Origin: Gammaproteobacteria bacterium
GTDB lineage: Bacteria; Pseudomonadota; Gammaproteobacteria; Poriferisulfidales; Poriferisulfidaceae
Length of the DNA: 64,000 bases
Reading direction: 5' to 3'
Assembly (NCBI GenBank): GCA_028819565.1
Contig: JAPPLD010000027.1
Coordinates: forward strand, 99,772-163,771
In this document: in pieces, positions 11,177 to 19,796 of the stretch
How the letters are laid out: each line of letters opens with the position of its first letter
How positions within the stretch are numbered: position 1 is the first letter of the stretch
The notes under the pieces: generated by a model
What the model saw: only the letters and a program-made list of their open reading frames with translations
Databases searched by the model: none
Told to the model about the DNA's origin: nothing
Position numbers and translations under genes: made by a program

Positions 11177-12472
11177 ATGCGATTCTCTTCCTTGTCCGAG
11201 TGGGTCGACTGGCAGCAGCACCTGCACACCAGCAGCATCGACCTAGGACTGGAGCGGATCCGGGTGGTGGCCCGCCGCATGAACCTGCTGGAAGCGCCCG
11301 ACTTCCGGATCGTCACCGTCGCCGGGACCAACGGGAAAGGCTCCAGCGTGGCCTTGTTGGAAGCCATGCTGCGCCCGCACGGGCGGGTCGGCGCCTATAC
11401 CTCGCCGCATTTCATCCGCTACAACGAACGCGTCCGCATCGATGGGGCGGAGGTCGACGATGCGTCGCTGTGCCATGCCTTCGAGCAGGTGGAACAGGCC
11501 CGCGGCGACACCAGCCTGTCATTCTTCGAGTACGGCACCCTCGCCGCCATGTCAATCTTCCGTGAACAGGAAATCGATTATGCAATCCTTGAGGTCGGTC
11601 TCGGCGGGCGGATGGACGCAGTTAATCTGTGGGATGCCGATGTCGCCCTGATTACCAGCATCAGCATCGACCATACGGAGTGGCTGGGCCGGACCCGGGA
11701 ATCGATCGGGCGGGAGAAAGCCGGCATCATGCGTCCGGGACGGCCCGTGGTCTGCGGAGAACCTGACCTGCCCGTCAGCCTGTCGGACCAAGCCCGACGC
11801 CTAGGCGCACCGCTGCAGCGCATCGGCAGCGACTTCTTTGCGGAATCTCTCGGCTCCGACCGTTGGCGCTATCGCCATCGCGATGGCATAAGCCTGAATC
11901 TGCCGACGCCACCCCGACTGCCCGGAAGGGTGCAACTGAACAATGCGGCCGGTGCCCTAACCGTACTGCATCTTCTGGGACAGTTCGACCCGGAAACCAT
12001 TCGACGCGCACTCGAAAACATCAGCCTGACCGGTCGTTTCCAGATCCTGGACGAACCCGTGGACACCGTGCTGGACATCGCGCACAACCCGGAAGGGGCG
12101 GTCAACCTGGCCCGCAACCTTCGCCGCTACCGGCCCGGACGATCGCTGCACGCGGTCTTCTCCGCGTTGCAGGAAAAGGATGTGCCAAACATCTTGGGAC
12201 CCCTGAGCCCGCTGGTCAAAAGCTGGCACCTGAGCGAAGTGGAATCCCCGCGCGCAATACCACTGGAAACCCTGCGCATATTGGCGGAATCGTGCCGGCT
12301 GCCTGAGGTGCACGTTCATTCCACCGTCACGGAAGCCTACCGGGAAGCGGCCTCAAGGGCTGGCCGGGATGGGACTGTCGTGGTGTTCGGCTCGGTTTTC
12401 GCGGTCGGGGAACTCCTGCTGCATCAGCCGCAGGAGATAGAACTAAATCGGGAAAAGGCGTCTTCTGCCTGA
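11177..12472 (+). CDS. folC: Bifunctional dihydrofolate synthase / folylpolyglutamate synthase
   Basis: FolC adds glutamate to dihydropteroate and to folates using ATP. The 431-residue Mur-ligase-fold protein has the P-loop VAGTNGKGSSVALLEA near residue 50, YTSPHFIRYNERVRI, and SISIDHTEWLG with the metal-binding histidine. The C-terminal domain carries VLDIAHNPEGAVNLARNL near residue 300. In most relatives a dedD-like SPOR gene follows directly; here about 2.6 kb with toxin-antitoxin genes intervenes. Confidence 0.95.
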   Translation: MRFSSLSEWVDWQQHLHTSSIDLGLERIRVVARRMNLLEAPDFRIVTVAGTNGKGSSVALLEAMLRPHGRVGAYTSPHFIRYNERVRIDGAEVDDASLCHAFEQVEQARGDTSLSFFEYGTLAAMSIFREQEIDYAILEVGLGGRMDAVNLWDADVALITSISIDHTEWLGRTRESIGREKAGIMRPGRPVVCGEPDLPVSLSDQARRLGAPLQRIGSDFFAESLGSDRWRYRHRDGISLNLPTPPRLPGRVQLNNAAGALTVLHLLGQFDPETIRRALENISLTGRFQILDEPVDTVLDIAHNPEGAVNLARNLRRYRPGRSLHAVFSALQEKDVPNILGPLSPLVKSWHLSEVESPRAIPLETLRILAESCRLPEVHVHSTVTEAYREAASRAGRDGTVVVFGSVFAVGELLLHQPQEIELNREKASSA

Positions 12473-12557
12473 AGTAATTTCTGAATTCCAGGTGATTCAG
12501 ACGGGCGGTTTACTGCCTGCTTAAAGAAACTCTATTCGCAATACATCTCAACAGCAC

Positions 12558-12589
12558 TTGACCCTCAAGAATTTTCATTATAATATAAT
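12558..12589 (+). promoter_or_regulatory. Probable promoter of the AbiEi/AbiEii operon
   Basis: TTGACC (12558-12563) lies upstream of two overlapping TATAAT hexamers (12579-12584 and 12584-12589) in a very AT-rich block within an otherwise GC-rich region. The spacers are 15 and 20 bases, neither ideal. The palindromic ATTATAAT core could also be an operator site for the AbiEi repressor; that is inference. Confidence 0.5.
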
Positions 12590-12620
12590 TTTCAACGTTT
12601 CGTAGAAAAGATGGATTAAG

Positions 12621-13691
12621 ATGAAGGGAATAGACGTCATGGTTTTGGCTGTTGAGAGTTTACAAGCTTTGTTCAGTCGCAATCCAGAAATTAAAGTCGA
12701 CAAGATCGACACTGAGACACTCGTCGGCGGCAGCAACCGCCGTGTGGACCTGCTTCTGTCGATTCGTGCCTTCGACCACCGCTACAAGATCGTTTGTGAA
12801 GTGAAAAGCAACGGCGAGCCGCGACATGCGCACTATGCCGCACTGCAACTCCACGATGTCCTCGCCCACATGGACACCGCTGCATTGCCCGTTCTAATCG
12901 CTCCTTTTCTCTCGGAAAAGTCCCGCAAGATCTGCAACGAATACGGCATCAACTATCTTGACCTTCATGGGAATGCACTCTTCAAGGCCCCCGGCCTCTT
13001 AATTGACGTCAGCGTCCCAGGGCGGCCTGCCTCAGAGAAACGGGCTCTGAAGTCGCTGTTTAGTCCGAAGGCGGCAGAAATCCTACACATCATGCTCAGT
13101 GATTCGAAGCGTGCATGGCGGGTGGCAGAACTCGCCAAGGAAGCGGAATCCAGCCTCGGCCAGGTCAGCAACGTCCGCAAACTGTTATTGGAACGAAAGT
13201 GGGCAAAGATCGGGGGCGACGGTATGGTCCTTGCCGACCCTGATTCACTGCTAGACGCATGGCGTGAAATCTATGTTCCTCCCTCCGGTAACGTGGAAAA
13301 ATTTTATACCTACCATCACGGATTGGCTTTCGAAAATCTAACCAAGGAAATCTTCTCGAAACTGGAGTTTGATCAGCAAGCCACTCTTGCTTCTTTTTCG
13401 GCCGCACTTTGGATCGCGCCTTACGCTCGGACAGGCACCCACTATTTCTATGCCAGCAGGGAGGGTGCCACTCGAATCAAAGATGTGCTCGACACATCCC
13501 TTGTAGAAAAGGGAGAAAACGTTGAGATTGTCGTTTTGAAGAATCGCGATTTTCTTACTAACACGATTGAACCTGTACCAGGAGTGATCTGCACGAATCC
13601 CGTTCAAACCTATCTCGACCTTTGGGTTTCTGGAGATCGCGGAAGGGAAGCGGCCGAGCACTTGAGACGAGAAGTCCTGACGTGGCAATAA
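12621..13691 (+). CDS. AbiEi-family antitoxin/regulator of a type IV toxin-antitoxin system, with nuclease-like N-terminus
   Basis: The 356-residue protein resembles the long AbiEi-type antitoxins. Residues 40-65 show VDLLLSI and CEVKSNGEPRHA, a D..ExK pattern like the PD-(D/E)xK nuclease core. INYLDLHGNALFKAPG near residue 115 is a typical family segment. A winged helix-turn-helix follows around residues 145-215 (WRVAELAKEAESSLGQVSNVRKLL), then a C-terminal AbiEi domain. Members repress their operon and antagonise the AbiEii nucleotidyltransferase toxin. The toxin gene overlaps by 10 bases. AT-rich flanks and the break in folC-dedD synteny point to horizontal acquisition. Whether the ExK domain cuts DNA is unknown. 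Confidence 0.75.
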   Translation: MKGIDVMVLAVESLQALFSRNPEIKVDKIDTETLVGGSNRRVDLLLSIRAFDHRYKIVCEVKSNGEPRHAHYAALQLHDVLAHMDTAALPVLIAPFLSEKSRKICNEYGINYLDLHGNALFKAPGLLIDVSVPGRPASEKRALKSLFSPKAAEILHIMLSDSKRAWRVAELAKEAESSLGQVSNVRKLLLERKWAKIGGDGMVLADPDSLLDAWREIYVPPSGNVEKFYTYHHGLAFENLTKEIFSKLEFDQQATLASFSAALWIAPYARTGTHYFYASREGATRIKDVLDTSLVEKGENVEIVVLKNRDFLTNTIEPVPGVICTNPVQTYLDLWVSGDRGREAAEHLRREVLTWQ

Positions 13692-14569
13692 AACGCCATG
13701 GCCCCCACGACGGCGAACCGCGGTCAGCGGCCGACTATGACGACCGCATAACCGAAGCGGTGAAATCCGTTCTTGTCGAGATCGGACAGATCCTCGGTAG
13801 TTTTAGGGGTAAATTTGTGGTTATCGGAGGCGTGGTTCCCTCACTGCTTCTCGACAATGAAGACATGCCCCATATCGGAACGGTTGATGTCGACTTGGAT
13901 CTCAATCCCGAAGCACTCGGAGGCGGAGAATATGCGGAATTGGTTGCCGCCCTGATTGAACATGGCTATATCCAGGATAAAAGACGAGCAAAGTTCCAAC
14001 TCGTGCGGCGGGTCCAGCCAGAAGACGGCGGCACACCTATCAGCATCGTTGTTGATTTCCTGATGCCAAGAGATGCTGACATCGTGAGAAATCGGTATCC
14101 ATTAATCGACGGCTTCGCCGCCCAAGGAGCCAGTGGTGCCGGACTCGCCCTCCAGTTTTTCGAGATGGTTGACATTGGTGGCCTCATGCCCGAAGGCGGC
14201 ATCAATCGTGTCCGCATTGCCGTGGCATCCATTCCCGCTTTTCTTGTAATGAAAGGCTTCGCGCTCGGTAATCGGCTCAAGACGAAAGATGCCTATGACA
14301 TCTACTACTGTGTCCGCAATTATCCGGGCGGTCCCCACATGCTGGCCAAAGCCTGTAGACCATTGCTGGAGCATGAAGATGGGAGAAACAGTTATACGAC
14401 CATCGGCGAGAAGTTTGAAACGATTGACAGTTTTGGACCGACTTCGGTAAGGAAGTTCGTCGAGGGGACCCGTGCATTGCAAAGCAGGACACCCGATCAG
14501 TGGCAACAGGATGCATTCGGGCAAATTAATGCCTGGCTACGTGCCCTTGGCTTGAGAAATCGGGATTGA
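13682..14569 (+). CDS. AbiEii-family nucleotidyltransferase toxin
   Basis: The likely start is GTG 13682, overlapping the antitoxin stop; the earlier ORF-track start lies well inside the antitoxin. The 295-residue protein has the nucleotidyltransferase signature FVVIGGVVPSLLL near residue 45, followed by GTVDVDLDL with the metal-binding aspartates near residues 69-73. KTKDAYDIYYCVRNYPGG near residue 200 matches the second conserved motif of the AbiEii/MenA group. Family members block growth by adding nucleotides to RNA targets such as tRNA, and some give abortive phage defence. The order and overlap with the AbiEi gene support a type IV pair. Confidence 0.75.
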   Translation: MAIKRHGPHDGEPRSAADYDDRITEAVKSVLVEIGQILGSFRGKFVVIGGVVPSLLLDNEDMPHIGTVDVDLDLNPEALGGGEYAELVAALIEHGYIQDKRRAKFQLVRRVQPEDGGTPISIVVDFLMPRDADIVRNRYPLIDGFAAQGASGAGLALQFFEMVDIGGLMPEGGINRVRIAVASIPAFLVMKGFALGNRLKTKDAYDIYYCVRNYPGGPHMLAKACRPLLEHEDGRNSYTTIGEKFETIDSFGPTSVRKFVEGTRALQSRTPDQWQQDAFGQINAWLRALGLRNRD

Positions 14570-14603
14570 AAAAATTGACGCATCACGAATCAAAGTCTGA
14601 TCA

Positions 14604-14885
14604 TTATTTTCGTCTGAAGGCTAATCTGGCATATTCGCGGAGGACGCGATTGATCTCAGTTTGGTATCCCCGTCCCCCAGGCGAATTTGCCTTGAACCAC
14701 GCAATGACATCGGCATCCAACCTCAGCGTGATCTGCTGCTTCACCGGCCGATACAGCAACCCGCGCTTGGCGCCGGACCAATCGAGAATCTCAGGGATAT
14801 CGCTCGTATCAATCTTTTCTTCGGCAAGGGCTGCAATTTCCCTCCTTTGTTGTTTGGCAAATTTTTCAGAAGCTTTCTTCTTCAT
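14604..14885 (-). CDS. brnA: BrnA-family antitoxin, apparently without its BrnT toxin
   Basis: The 93-residue protein has the BrnA pattern: a basic Lys-rich start, DTSDIPEILDWSGAKRG, then RPVKQQITLRLDADVIAWFKANSPGG and GYQTEINRVLREY, a ribbon-helix-helix-like DNA-binding C-terminus. BrnA normally follows brnT and represses the pair. On this strand the region upstream (14886-15060) encodes no BrnT-like frame and downstream is the 3' end of the AbiEii gene, so it is an orphan here. It could act as a free regulator or protect against BrnT elsewhere. Confidence 0.75.
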   Translation of the reverse strand: MKKKASEKFAKQQRREIAALAEEKIDTSDIPEILDWSGAKRGLLYRPVKQQITLRLDADVIAWFKANSPGGRGYQTEINRVLREYARLAFRRK

Positions 14886-14941
14886 AGTGTTTTGCTTGTG
14901 GTCTATGTTTTTCAGATCCTGACAACCCGATCATTTATGTG

Positions 14942-14957
14942 GTTACATTAACATAAC
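14942..14957. promoter_or_regulatory. Imperfect palindrome upstream of brnA (operator candidate)
   Basis: GTTACATTAACATAAC is an imperfect inverted repeat (6 of 8 positions paired) about 57 bases upstream of the brnA start, in an AT-rich stretch. BrnA proteins bind palindromes in their own promoter, so this is a candidate operator. Nothing else identifies it. Confidence 0.3.
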
Positions 14958-15013
14958 TACAATTTCGGGCCGCGCCAGCTCCAGAAGGTACACCATCAAC
15001 GCAAGTATTAGGT

Positions 15014-15072
15014 GCAAAGCACCTTTGCGAACAACCCAAGAACCGGCAAAATTCCCGCTAAAAGGCTATAAT
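15014..15072 (+). promoter_or_regulatory. Stem-loop and -10 element upstream of the dedD-cvpA-purF run
   Basis: GCAAAG-CAC-CTTTGC (15014-15028) is a perfect 6-bp stem with a 3-base loop. A consensus TATAAT sits at 15067-15072, but no convincing -35 hexamer is seen at the right distance. Because the toxin-antitoxin insertion separates this run from folC, a local promoter is expected. The stem is too short and lacks a T-run, so I do not call a terminator. Confidence 0.45.
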
Positions 15073-15105
15073 GGCCTCCCCGCGACAGCTGCCCGACTTC
15101 TGGCG

Positions 15106-15594
15106 TTGGAACTCGCACTAAAACAACGGCTCCTCGGCGCCGTTTTGCTCATTCTCATTGGGGTTCTGGTGATCCCGATGCTACTCGACACGCAGCGTCC
15201 CGACCTGGTTCGGCCGCTGCAGGATGTCGCCGCGCCGAAGGAACTGGTCTTCACCCACCAGACGTTTCCCGCCGACATGAACGTGCCGGAGGCCCAGACC
15301 ATACCCGGCCCGGACGCCGGGGAACCCGCGGATCTGGCGCCGAAAGACAAGTGGTATGTCCAAGTCGGCCGGTTTCGGAACGCCACCAAGGCCACCGAAA
15401 TCCGAGACACCATGCGCGAGGCGGGCTATCGCACCAACCTGTTCGCGAAGGAAACGTCCGACGGCAAGACCCACCAGCGGATCTGGGTCGGCCCCTATCC
15501 CAGCCAGCAGGCAGCTGAACACGTGCTGAAAGGCATCAAGGCCAAGAAGAACCTCACCGAAGTGCACCAGGGCTGGGTCGTCCGGCAGCCATGA
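15106..15594 (+). CDS. dedD: DedD-like SPOR-domain cell-division protein
   Basis: The protein has one N-terminal transmembrane helix (RLLGAVLLILIGVLVIPMLL), a short acidic/proline linker and a C-terminal SPOR domain (WYVQVGRFRNATKATEI through RIWVGPYPSQQAAEHV) that binds denuded glycan at the septum. DedD homologues begin a few residues before the helix with a basic stretch, so I favour TTG 15106 (MELALKQRLLG) over the ORF-track start at 15025. The latter would add 27 residues and precede the TATAAT. No strong Shine-Dalgarno is visible, so the start is uncertain. It overlaps cvpA by four bases, the conserved order. Confidence 0.8.
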   Translation: MELALKQRLLGAVLLILIGVLVIPMLLDTQRPDLVRPLQDVAAPKELVFTHQTFPADMNVPEAQTIPGPDAGEPADLAPKDKWYVQVGRFRNATKATEIRDTMREAGYRTNLFAKETSDGKTHQRIWVGPYPSQQAAEHVLKGIKAKKNLTEVHQGWVVRQP

Positions 15595-16208
15595 CCATTC
15601 TCGGCGCCACCCTGGTTGACGTGGTGATCGCATTGATCATCCTGATCTCCGGCATCCTGAGCTGGCTGCGCGGTTTCGCCGAGGAGCTGGTCACCATCCT
15701 GGCCTGGGTGGTGGGACTCATCGTGGCCTTCCAATTCGCCGGGTTCGGTGCGCAGTTCGTGCCCGAACTGTTCGATGAGGTCACCCTGGGCGAGCGCACC
15801 TACGGCCTCACCGAGTTTCACGCGCCGGTCGCCGGGATCGTGCTGTTCCTCCTCACCTTTGTCGTGGTATCGCAGTTGCACCGGCTGTTCACCCGGATGT
15901 CCAAGGACAAGAACAGCGGCGTCCTGCAGCGCAGCGACCGGGTCATGGGGTTCCTGTTCGGGCTGCTGCGCGGCAGCCTGCTGGTACTGGTGCTGGTGCT
16001 GATCGCCGGCACCACCGCGATTCCCGAAGCAGGGTTCTGGGGAGAGTCAACGCTGATTCCCTACTTCGTCGAAGCCGCCCAGCAGGTCATCGAGTGGATG
16101 CCCGAGGACTGGCAGGACCTATTCCATTACCCGGAATCTTCCGAAACACTTGCCGAGACGGTTTCTGAGACGGTTTCCGAGACAATCTCGGAGGTGCTCC
16201 CCGAGTAG
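15591..16208 (+). CDS. cvpA: CvpA family membrane protein
   Basis: CvpA is an inner-membrane protein named for its need in colicin V production and linked to envelope stress tolerance. The 205-residue product has four hydrophobic segments (starting VVIALIILISGIL, LVTILAWVVGLIV, VAGIVLFLLTFVV, SLLVLVLVLIAG). It extends beyond the usual roughly 165 residues with an acidic tail. That tail ends in ETVSETVSETISE, encoded by three 12-base repeats. It is coupled to the DedD-like gene and sits 5 bases before purF. Confidence 0.92.
   Translation: MTILGATLVDVVIALIILISGILSWLRGFAEELVTILAWVVGLIVAFQFAGFGAQFVPELFDEVTLGERTYGLTEFHAPVAGIVLFLLTFVVVSQLHRLFTRMSKDKNSGVLQRSDRVMGFLFGLLRGSLLVLVLVLIAGTTAIPEAGFWGESTLIPYFVEAAQQVIEWMPEDWQDLFHYPESSETLAETVSETVSETISEVLPE
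16155..16190 (+). repeat. Three tandem 12-bp repeats in the cvpA 3' end
   Basis: GAGACGGTTTCT, GAGACGGTTTCC and GAGACAATCTCG run head to tail and encode the ETVS-like repeats at the CvpA C-terminus. Copy-number change would add or remove four residues without shifting frame. Confidence 0.7.
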
Positions 16209-16213
16209 TCATC

Positions 16214-17710
16214 ATGTGTGGATTAATCGGCATTGTCAGCCATCGGCCCGTCGCGCAGGACCTGCATGAAGGGTTGAACGTACTGCAGCACCGGGGCCAG
16301 GACGCCGCGGGGCTGACCACCTACGACCGCGAGGGGCGACTGCACCAACTGCGGGGCAACGGTTTGGTCCGCGACGTGTTCCACGGCAAAAAACTGCTGC
16401 GCCTGCGTGGCGAAGCCGGCATCGGCCACCTGCGCTATCCCACCGCCGGGACGGAAAAGTCCGAAGAAGCGCAGCCGCTTTACGTCAACTCCCCTTACGG
16501 CATCGCGCTGGGACACAACGGGAACCTAATGAACACCGAAGCGCTGCGCAAGGAACTGTTCCGCGAAGACCGGCGCCACATCAATACGGAATCCGACTCC
16601 GAGATCCTGCTCAACGTCCTCGCGCACGAACTGCTGGCCCGGCCCGAATCGACCACGCGCGACCCGAAGGAACTGTTTCAGGCCGTTCGGGGAGTCAACC
16701 GTCGCTGCATCGGCGCGTACGCGGCAGTGTGCCTGATCGCCGACTGGGGGGTCCTGGCGTTTCGTGATCCCTACGGCATCCGCCCGCTGGTGTACGGCAC
16801 CCGGGACACCGACGAAGGACCCGAACACATCGTCGCCTCCGAGAGCGTGGCGCTGGATATGCTGGGCTTTACCCTGGAGCGTGACCTCGCGCCCGGCGAG
16901 GCCCTGTTCATCAGCCTGGACGGCACGGTGCACAGCGAAATCTGCGGAAGCCGGGAAACCTATGCGCCCTGCATCTTCGAGTACGTCTACTTCGCCCGGC
17001 CGGATTCGGTGATGAACGGGGTTTCCGTGCAACGCTCGCGGATGCGCATGGGCAAGCGCCTGGCGAACAAGATCCTTCGGGAGTGGCCCGATCATGATAT
17101 CGACGTGGTCATCCCGATCCCCGACACCAGCCGCACCGCGGCGCTGGAGATGGCCTACCGGCTGAACCGCCCCTACCGCGAGGGTTTCATCAAGAATCGC
17201 TACATCGGCCGGACTTTCATCATGCCCGAGGCGCAGGTCCGCCGTCAGTCCGTGCGGCGCAAGCTCAACCCGATTCGCAACGAATACGAAGGCACCAACG
17301 TCCTGCTGGTCGACGATTCGATCGTGCGCGGCACCACATCGCGCGAAATCGTACAGATGGCACGGGATGCCGGAGCCAGAAAGGTCTATTTCTGCTCCGC
17401 CTCGCCGCCGATCCGCTACCCCAACATCTACGGCATCGACATGCCGAGTGCTGAGGAACTGATCGCACACGGGCGCGACATTTCCGAAGTGTGCGAGGCC
17501 ATCGGCGCCGACCGCCTGATCTATCAAGACCTGCCAGACCTGATCGCCGCGGTTCAGGACGGAAACCCCGAACTCCAGAATTTCGACTGCTCCGTGTTTA
17601 CCGGGGATTACGTGACCGGCGTACCGGACGGCTACCTGGACGAACTGGCCTTGCGCCGCCGTTCCGGAACCGACACTCGAGACCCAAGCCCCCAAAACCG
17701 GGCAGCCTGA
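16214..17710 (+). CDS. purF: Amidophosphoribosyltransferase
   Basis: PurF makes 5-phosphoribosylamine from PRPP and glutamine, the first committed step of purine synthesis. The 498-residue protein starts MCGLIGIV, so Cys2 is the N-terminal nucleophile after Met removal. It shows the glutaminase segments LQHRGQDAAG and IGHLRYPTAG. The PRPP-binding loop NVLLVDDSIVRGTTSREI is near residue 360. No propeptide is present. The cvpA-purF order is conserved and PurR regulation is usual in enterobacteria, but I see no clear PUR box. Confidence 0.96.
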   Translation: MCGLIGIVSHRPVAQDLHEGLNVLQHRGQDAAGLTTYDREGRLHQLRGNGLVRDVFHGKKLLRLRGEAGIGHLRYPTAGTEKSEEAQPLYVNSPYGIALGHNGNLMNTEALRKELFREDRRHINTESDSEILLNVLAHELLARPESTTRDPKELFQAVRGVNRRCIGAYAAVCLIADWGVLAFRDPYGIRPLVYGTRDTDEGPEHIVASESVALDMLGFTLERDLAPGEALFISLDGTVHSEICGSRETYAPCIFEYVYFARPDSVMNGVSVQRSRMRMGKRLANKILREWPDHDIDVVIPIPDTSRTAALEMAYRLNRPYREGFIKNRYIGRTFIMPEAQVRRQSVRRKLNPIRNEYEGTNVLLVDDSIVRGTTSREIVQMARDAGARKVYFCSASPPIRYPNIYGIDMPSAEELIAHGRDISEVCEAIGADRLIYQDLPDLIAAVQDGNPELQNFDCSVFTGDYVTGVPDGYLDELALRRRSGTDTRDPSPQNRAA

Positions 17711-17714
17711 GGCC

Positions 17715-18287
17715 ATGTGCCCTGCCCTGCCTCCTGTGGCCGATCCCACGGCCGAAGACCTGGCACGGGCGGCGGAGGCACGTCAACGCTTCCCGCAATG
17801 CCAATCCCGACCGATGTGCTTGGTCAGCATTCGTGAACAGGCCCTGCACCTGCTCGAGGAGAATCAAGTGATCCGTTCCTGGCCCGTTTCGACCTCCCGC
17901 TACGGCATCGGCGGGCAGAACGACAGCATGAAGACCCCGACCGGCGCGCATCGGATCGCGGAGCGCATCGGCGACGATGCCGCCTTGCATACGGTTTTCA
18001 AGGGCCGGGTCGCCCAGGAGGAAGCGGCCGAAATCGAGACGGAGCCACGTGCGACCGGCCGCGAATGCATCGCGACACGCATCCTGTGGCTGGACGGGCT
18101 CGAACCCGGCGTCAACAAGGACGGGGACATGGACTCCTACCAACGTTACATCTACATCCACGGAACCCACGAAGAAGGGCTGATCGGCCAGGCTGCCTCG
18201 ATCGGCTGCGTCCGCATGCGCGGCGCCGATGTGATTGAATTGTTCGATCGGGTATCCGTCGACACGCTGGTGCTGATCCTGCCATGA
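17715..18287 (+). CDS. L,D-transpeptidase (YkuD domain)
   Basis: The 190-residue protein carries a YkuD catalytic domain with YIYIHGTHEEGLIGQ and the nucleophile motif ASIGCVRMRGADVIELF near residues 150-180, containing the conserved His and the Ser-x-Gly-Cys-x-Arg. Such enzymes make 3-3 peptidoglycan cross-links or attach lipoproteins in the periplasm. No typical signal peptide precedes the domain with the ATG at 17715, unlike E. coli ErfK-type enzymes. Short gammaproteobacterial members also lack one, so export or an upstream start is unresolved. It ends overlapping the glycerate kinase start (ATGA). Confidence 0.88.
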   Translation: MCPALPPVADPTAEDLARAAEARQRFPQCQSRPMCLVSIREQALHLLEENQVIRSWPVSTSRYGIGGQNDSMKTPTGAHRIAERIGDDAALHTVFKGRVAQEEAAEIETEPRATGRECIATRILWLDGLEPGVNKDGDMDSYQRYIYIHGTHEEGLIGQAASIGCVRMRGADVIELFDRVSVDTLVLILP

Positions 18288-19519
18288 ACGCTGATTCGCT
18301 ACTTCAGGAAATTCTGGAGGCCTCCCTAGCCCGGGTGCGCGGCACGGAAGCCGTGGCCCAATGGCTGGATCGTCACCCGGAGGTCGAATACGATCATGTG
18401 ATCGCGTTCGGAAAGGCGGCATCGGCGATGACCCTCGGTGCGCTGCGTGCACGGCCGGCACCCCGGCGCGGGCTGGTCATCACCAAACACGGTCACCTGG
18501 ACGACGAACTGAGCAGTTCCCCACAGATCGAATGCGTCGAGTCCGACCACCCGGTGCCGGGAGAAGCCAGCCTCCGGGCCGGCCAGCGGCTGGTGGAGTT
18601 TCTGGGCGAGGCCCCTGCCGATGCCCGCTTCCTTGCGCTGATTTCAGGCGGTGCCTCCAGCCTGGTCGAGGTGCTGGCACCCAACCTGGACCTACAGGGG
18701 CTAAGCAAACTGACCGAGCGGCTGCTGGCCGAGGGGTTGGCCATCACCGAGATGAACGCCGTACGTCGTTCTATCTCCTGCATCAAGGGCGGGCGCCTCG
18801 CGCACTATCTCGATGGACGACCCGCCTGCGCGCTGATGATTTCGGACGTGCCTGGGGACGACCCGGCCGTAATCGGATCCGGTCCGCTGACCGCAGTGCG
18901 CGGTGAAGTCCTGCCCGAGACCTTGTCCGACGGGACTCGCCAGTTAATCGAGAAGGCCGAGCGCATGCCGGTTCCGCCACCCGAGGCCTTCCAACTCCTG
19001 CAAACCCACATCATCGCCACGCTGGAAGACGCCAAGGAAGCGGCAGCATGCCGGGCGGAAGAACTCGGGTTCCCGGTGCATCGACACCTGGAATTCCTGG
19101 AAGATGAAGCCGGGAAGACGGGAGTGGCGCTGGCAGAGTACTTAAAGCAGATAGACACGCCTCCAGGCGTGCACATCTGGGGCGGCGAAACCACCGTCCG
19201 GCTGCCCGAGAACCCGGGGCGGGGCGGGCGCAACCAGCACCTTGCCCTGGCTGCGGCCACGGCGCTGGAAGGCGTCAAGGGCATACGTCTGCTCGCCTGC
19301 GGCACGGACGGCACGGACGGCCCGACCGAAGACGCCGGAGGGGAAGTCGACGGCGGGACGGTGCTGCACGGCCGGGAAGCCGGGCTGGATGCCGAACAGG
19401 CGCTGGCGTGCGCCGATGCCGGAAGCTATCTGGAAGCCGTCAATGCGTTGGTCACCACCGGGCCGACCGGCACCAACGTCATGGACGTGGTGCTGGCGCT
19501 CAAGGGCGCCGCGGCTTGA
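18284..19519 (+). CDS. Glycerate 2-kinase (GckA/TtuD type, MOFRL family)
   Basis: The 411-residue product has the DUF4147/MOFRL architecture: [11 protein letters not shown] near residue 45, [14 protein letters not shown] near 125, [18 protein letters not shown] near 160, and the C-terminal MOFRL stretch [10 protein letters not shown] through [11 protein letters not shown]. The final [14 protein letters not shown] is also conserved. The enzyme phosphorylates glycerate to 2-phosphoglycerate in glyoxylate, tartrate or serine-cycle metabolism. It is coupled to the transpeptidase by a four-base overlap, although their functions are unrelated. Confidence 0.9.
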   Translation: MNADSLLQEILEASLARVRGTEAVAQWLDRHPEVEYDHVIAFGKAASAMTLGALRARPAPRRGLVITKHGHLDDELSSSPQIECVESDHPVPGEASLRAGQRLVEFLGEAPADARFLALISGGASSLVEVLAPNLDLQGLSKLTERLLAEGLAITEMNAVRRSISCIKGGRLAHYLDGRPACALMISDVPGDDPAVIGSGPLTAVRGEVLPETLSDGTRQLIEKAERMPVPPPEAFQLLQTHIIATLEDAKEAAACRAEELGFPVHRHLEFLEDEAGKTGVALAEYLKQIDTPPGVHIWGGETTVRLPENPGRGGRNQHLALAAATALEGVKGIRLLACGTDGTDGPTEDAGGEVDGGTVLHGREAGLDAEQALACADAGSYLEAVNALVTTGPTGTNVMDVVLALKGAAA

Positions 19520-19796
19520 CTTGGGCGAGCCTATACAATGGCAGGGAATCGGTTCAGCATGGTCGGACCCATCAGGAAAACCTGCGAGATTTCAAAGCTC
19601 GTCGGAACAGGCGAAAGACCCGGCTGGAAATCGCCGGCACCCACGGCAGGCATGCGATGACTCTTTCCTTCTCAACCCACGACGCCCCGGCAGAGGTCTC
19701 CGGGGGTCGTCTGCAGGCGCAGAGCCCCGGCCGAACGGCCGAACCGCCCGGATTCGGCTCGCCCGCCGCCCGCGCTCCCTGGGGGAACTATCCCGG

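Noticed and set aside
15071-15121. Possible leader peptide (MASPRQLPDFWRWNSH) before the DedD-like gene
   Set aside because: Its ATG lies inside the TATAAT element, so it would not be on a transcript from that promoter.
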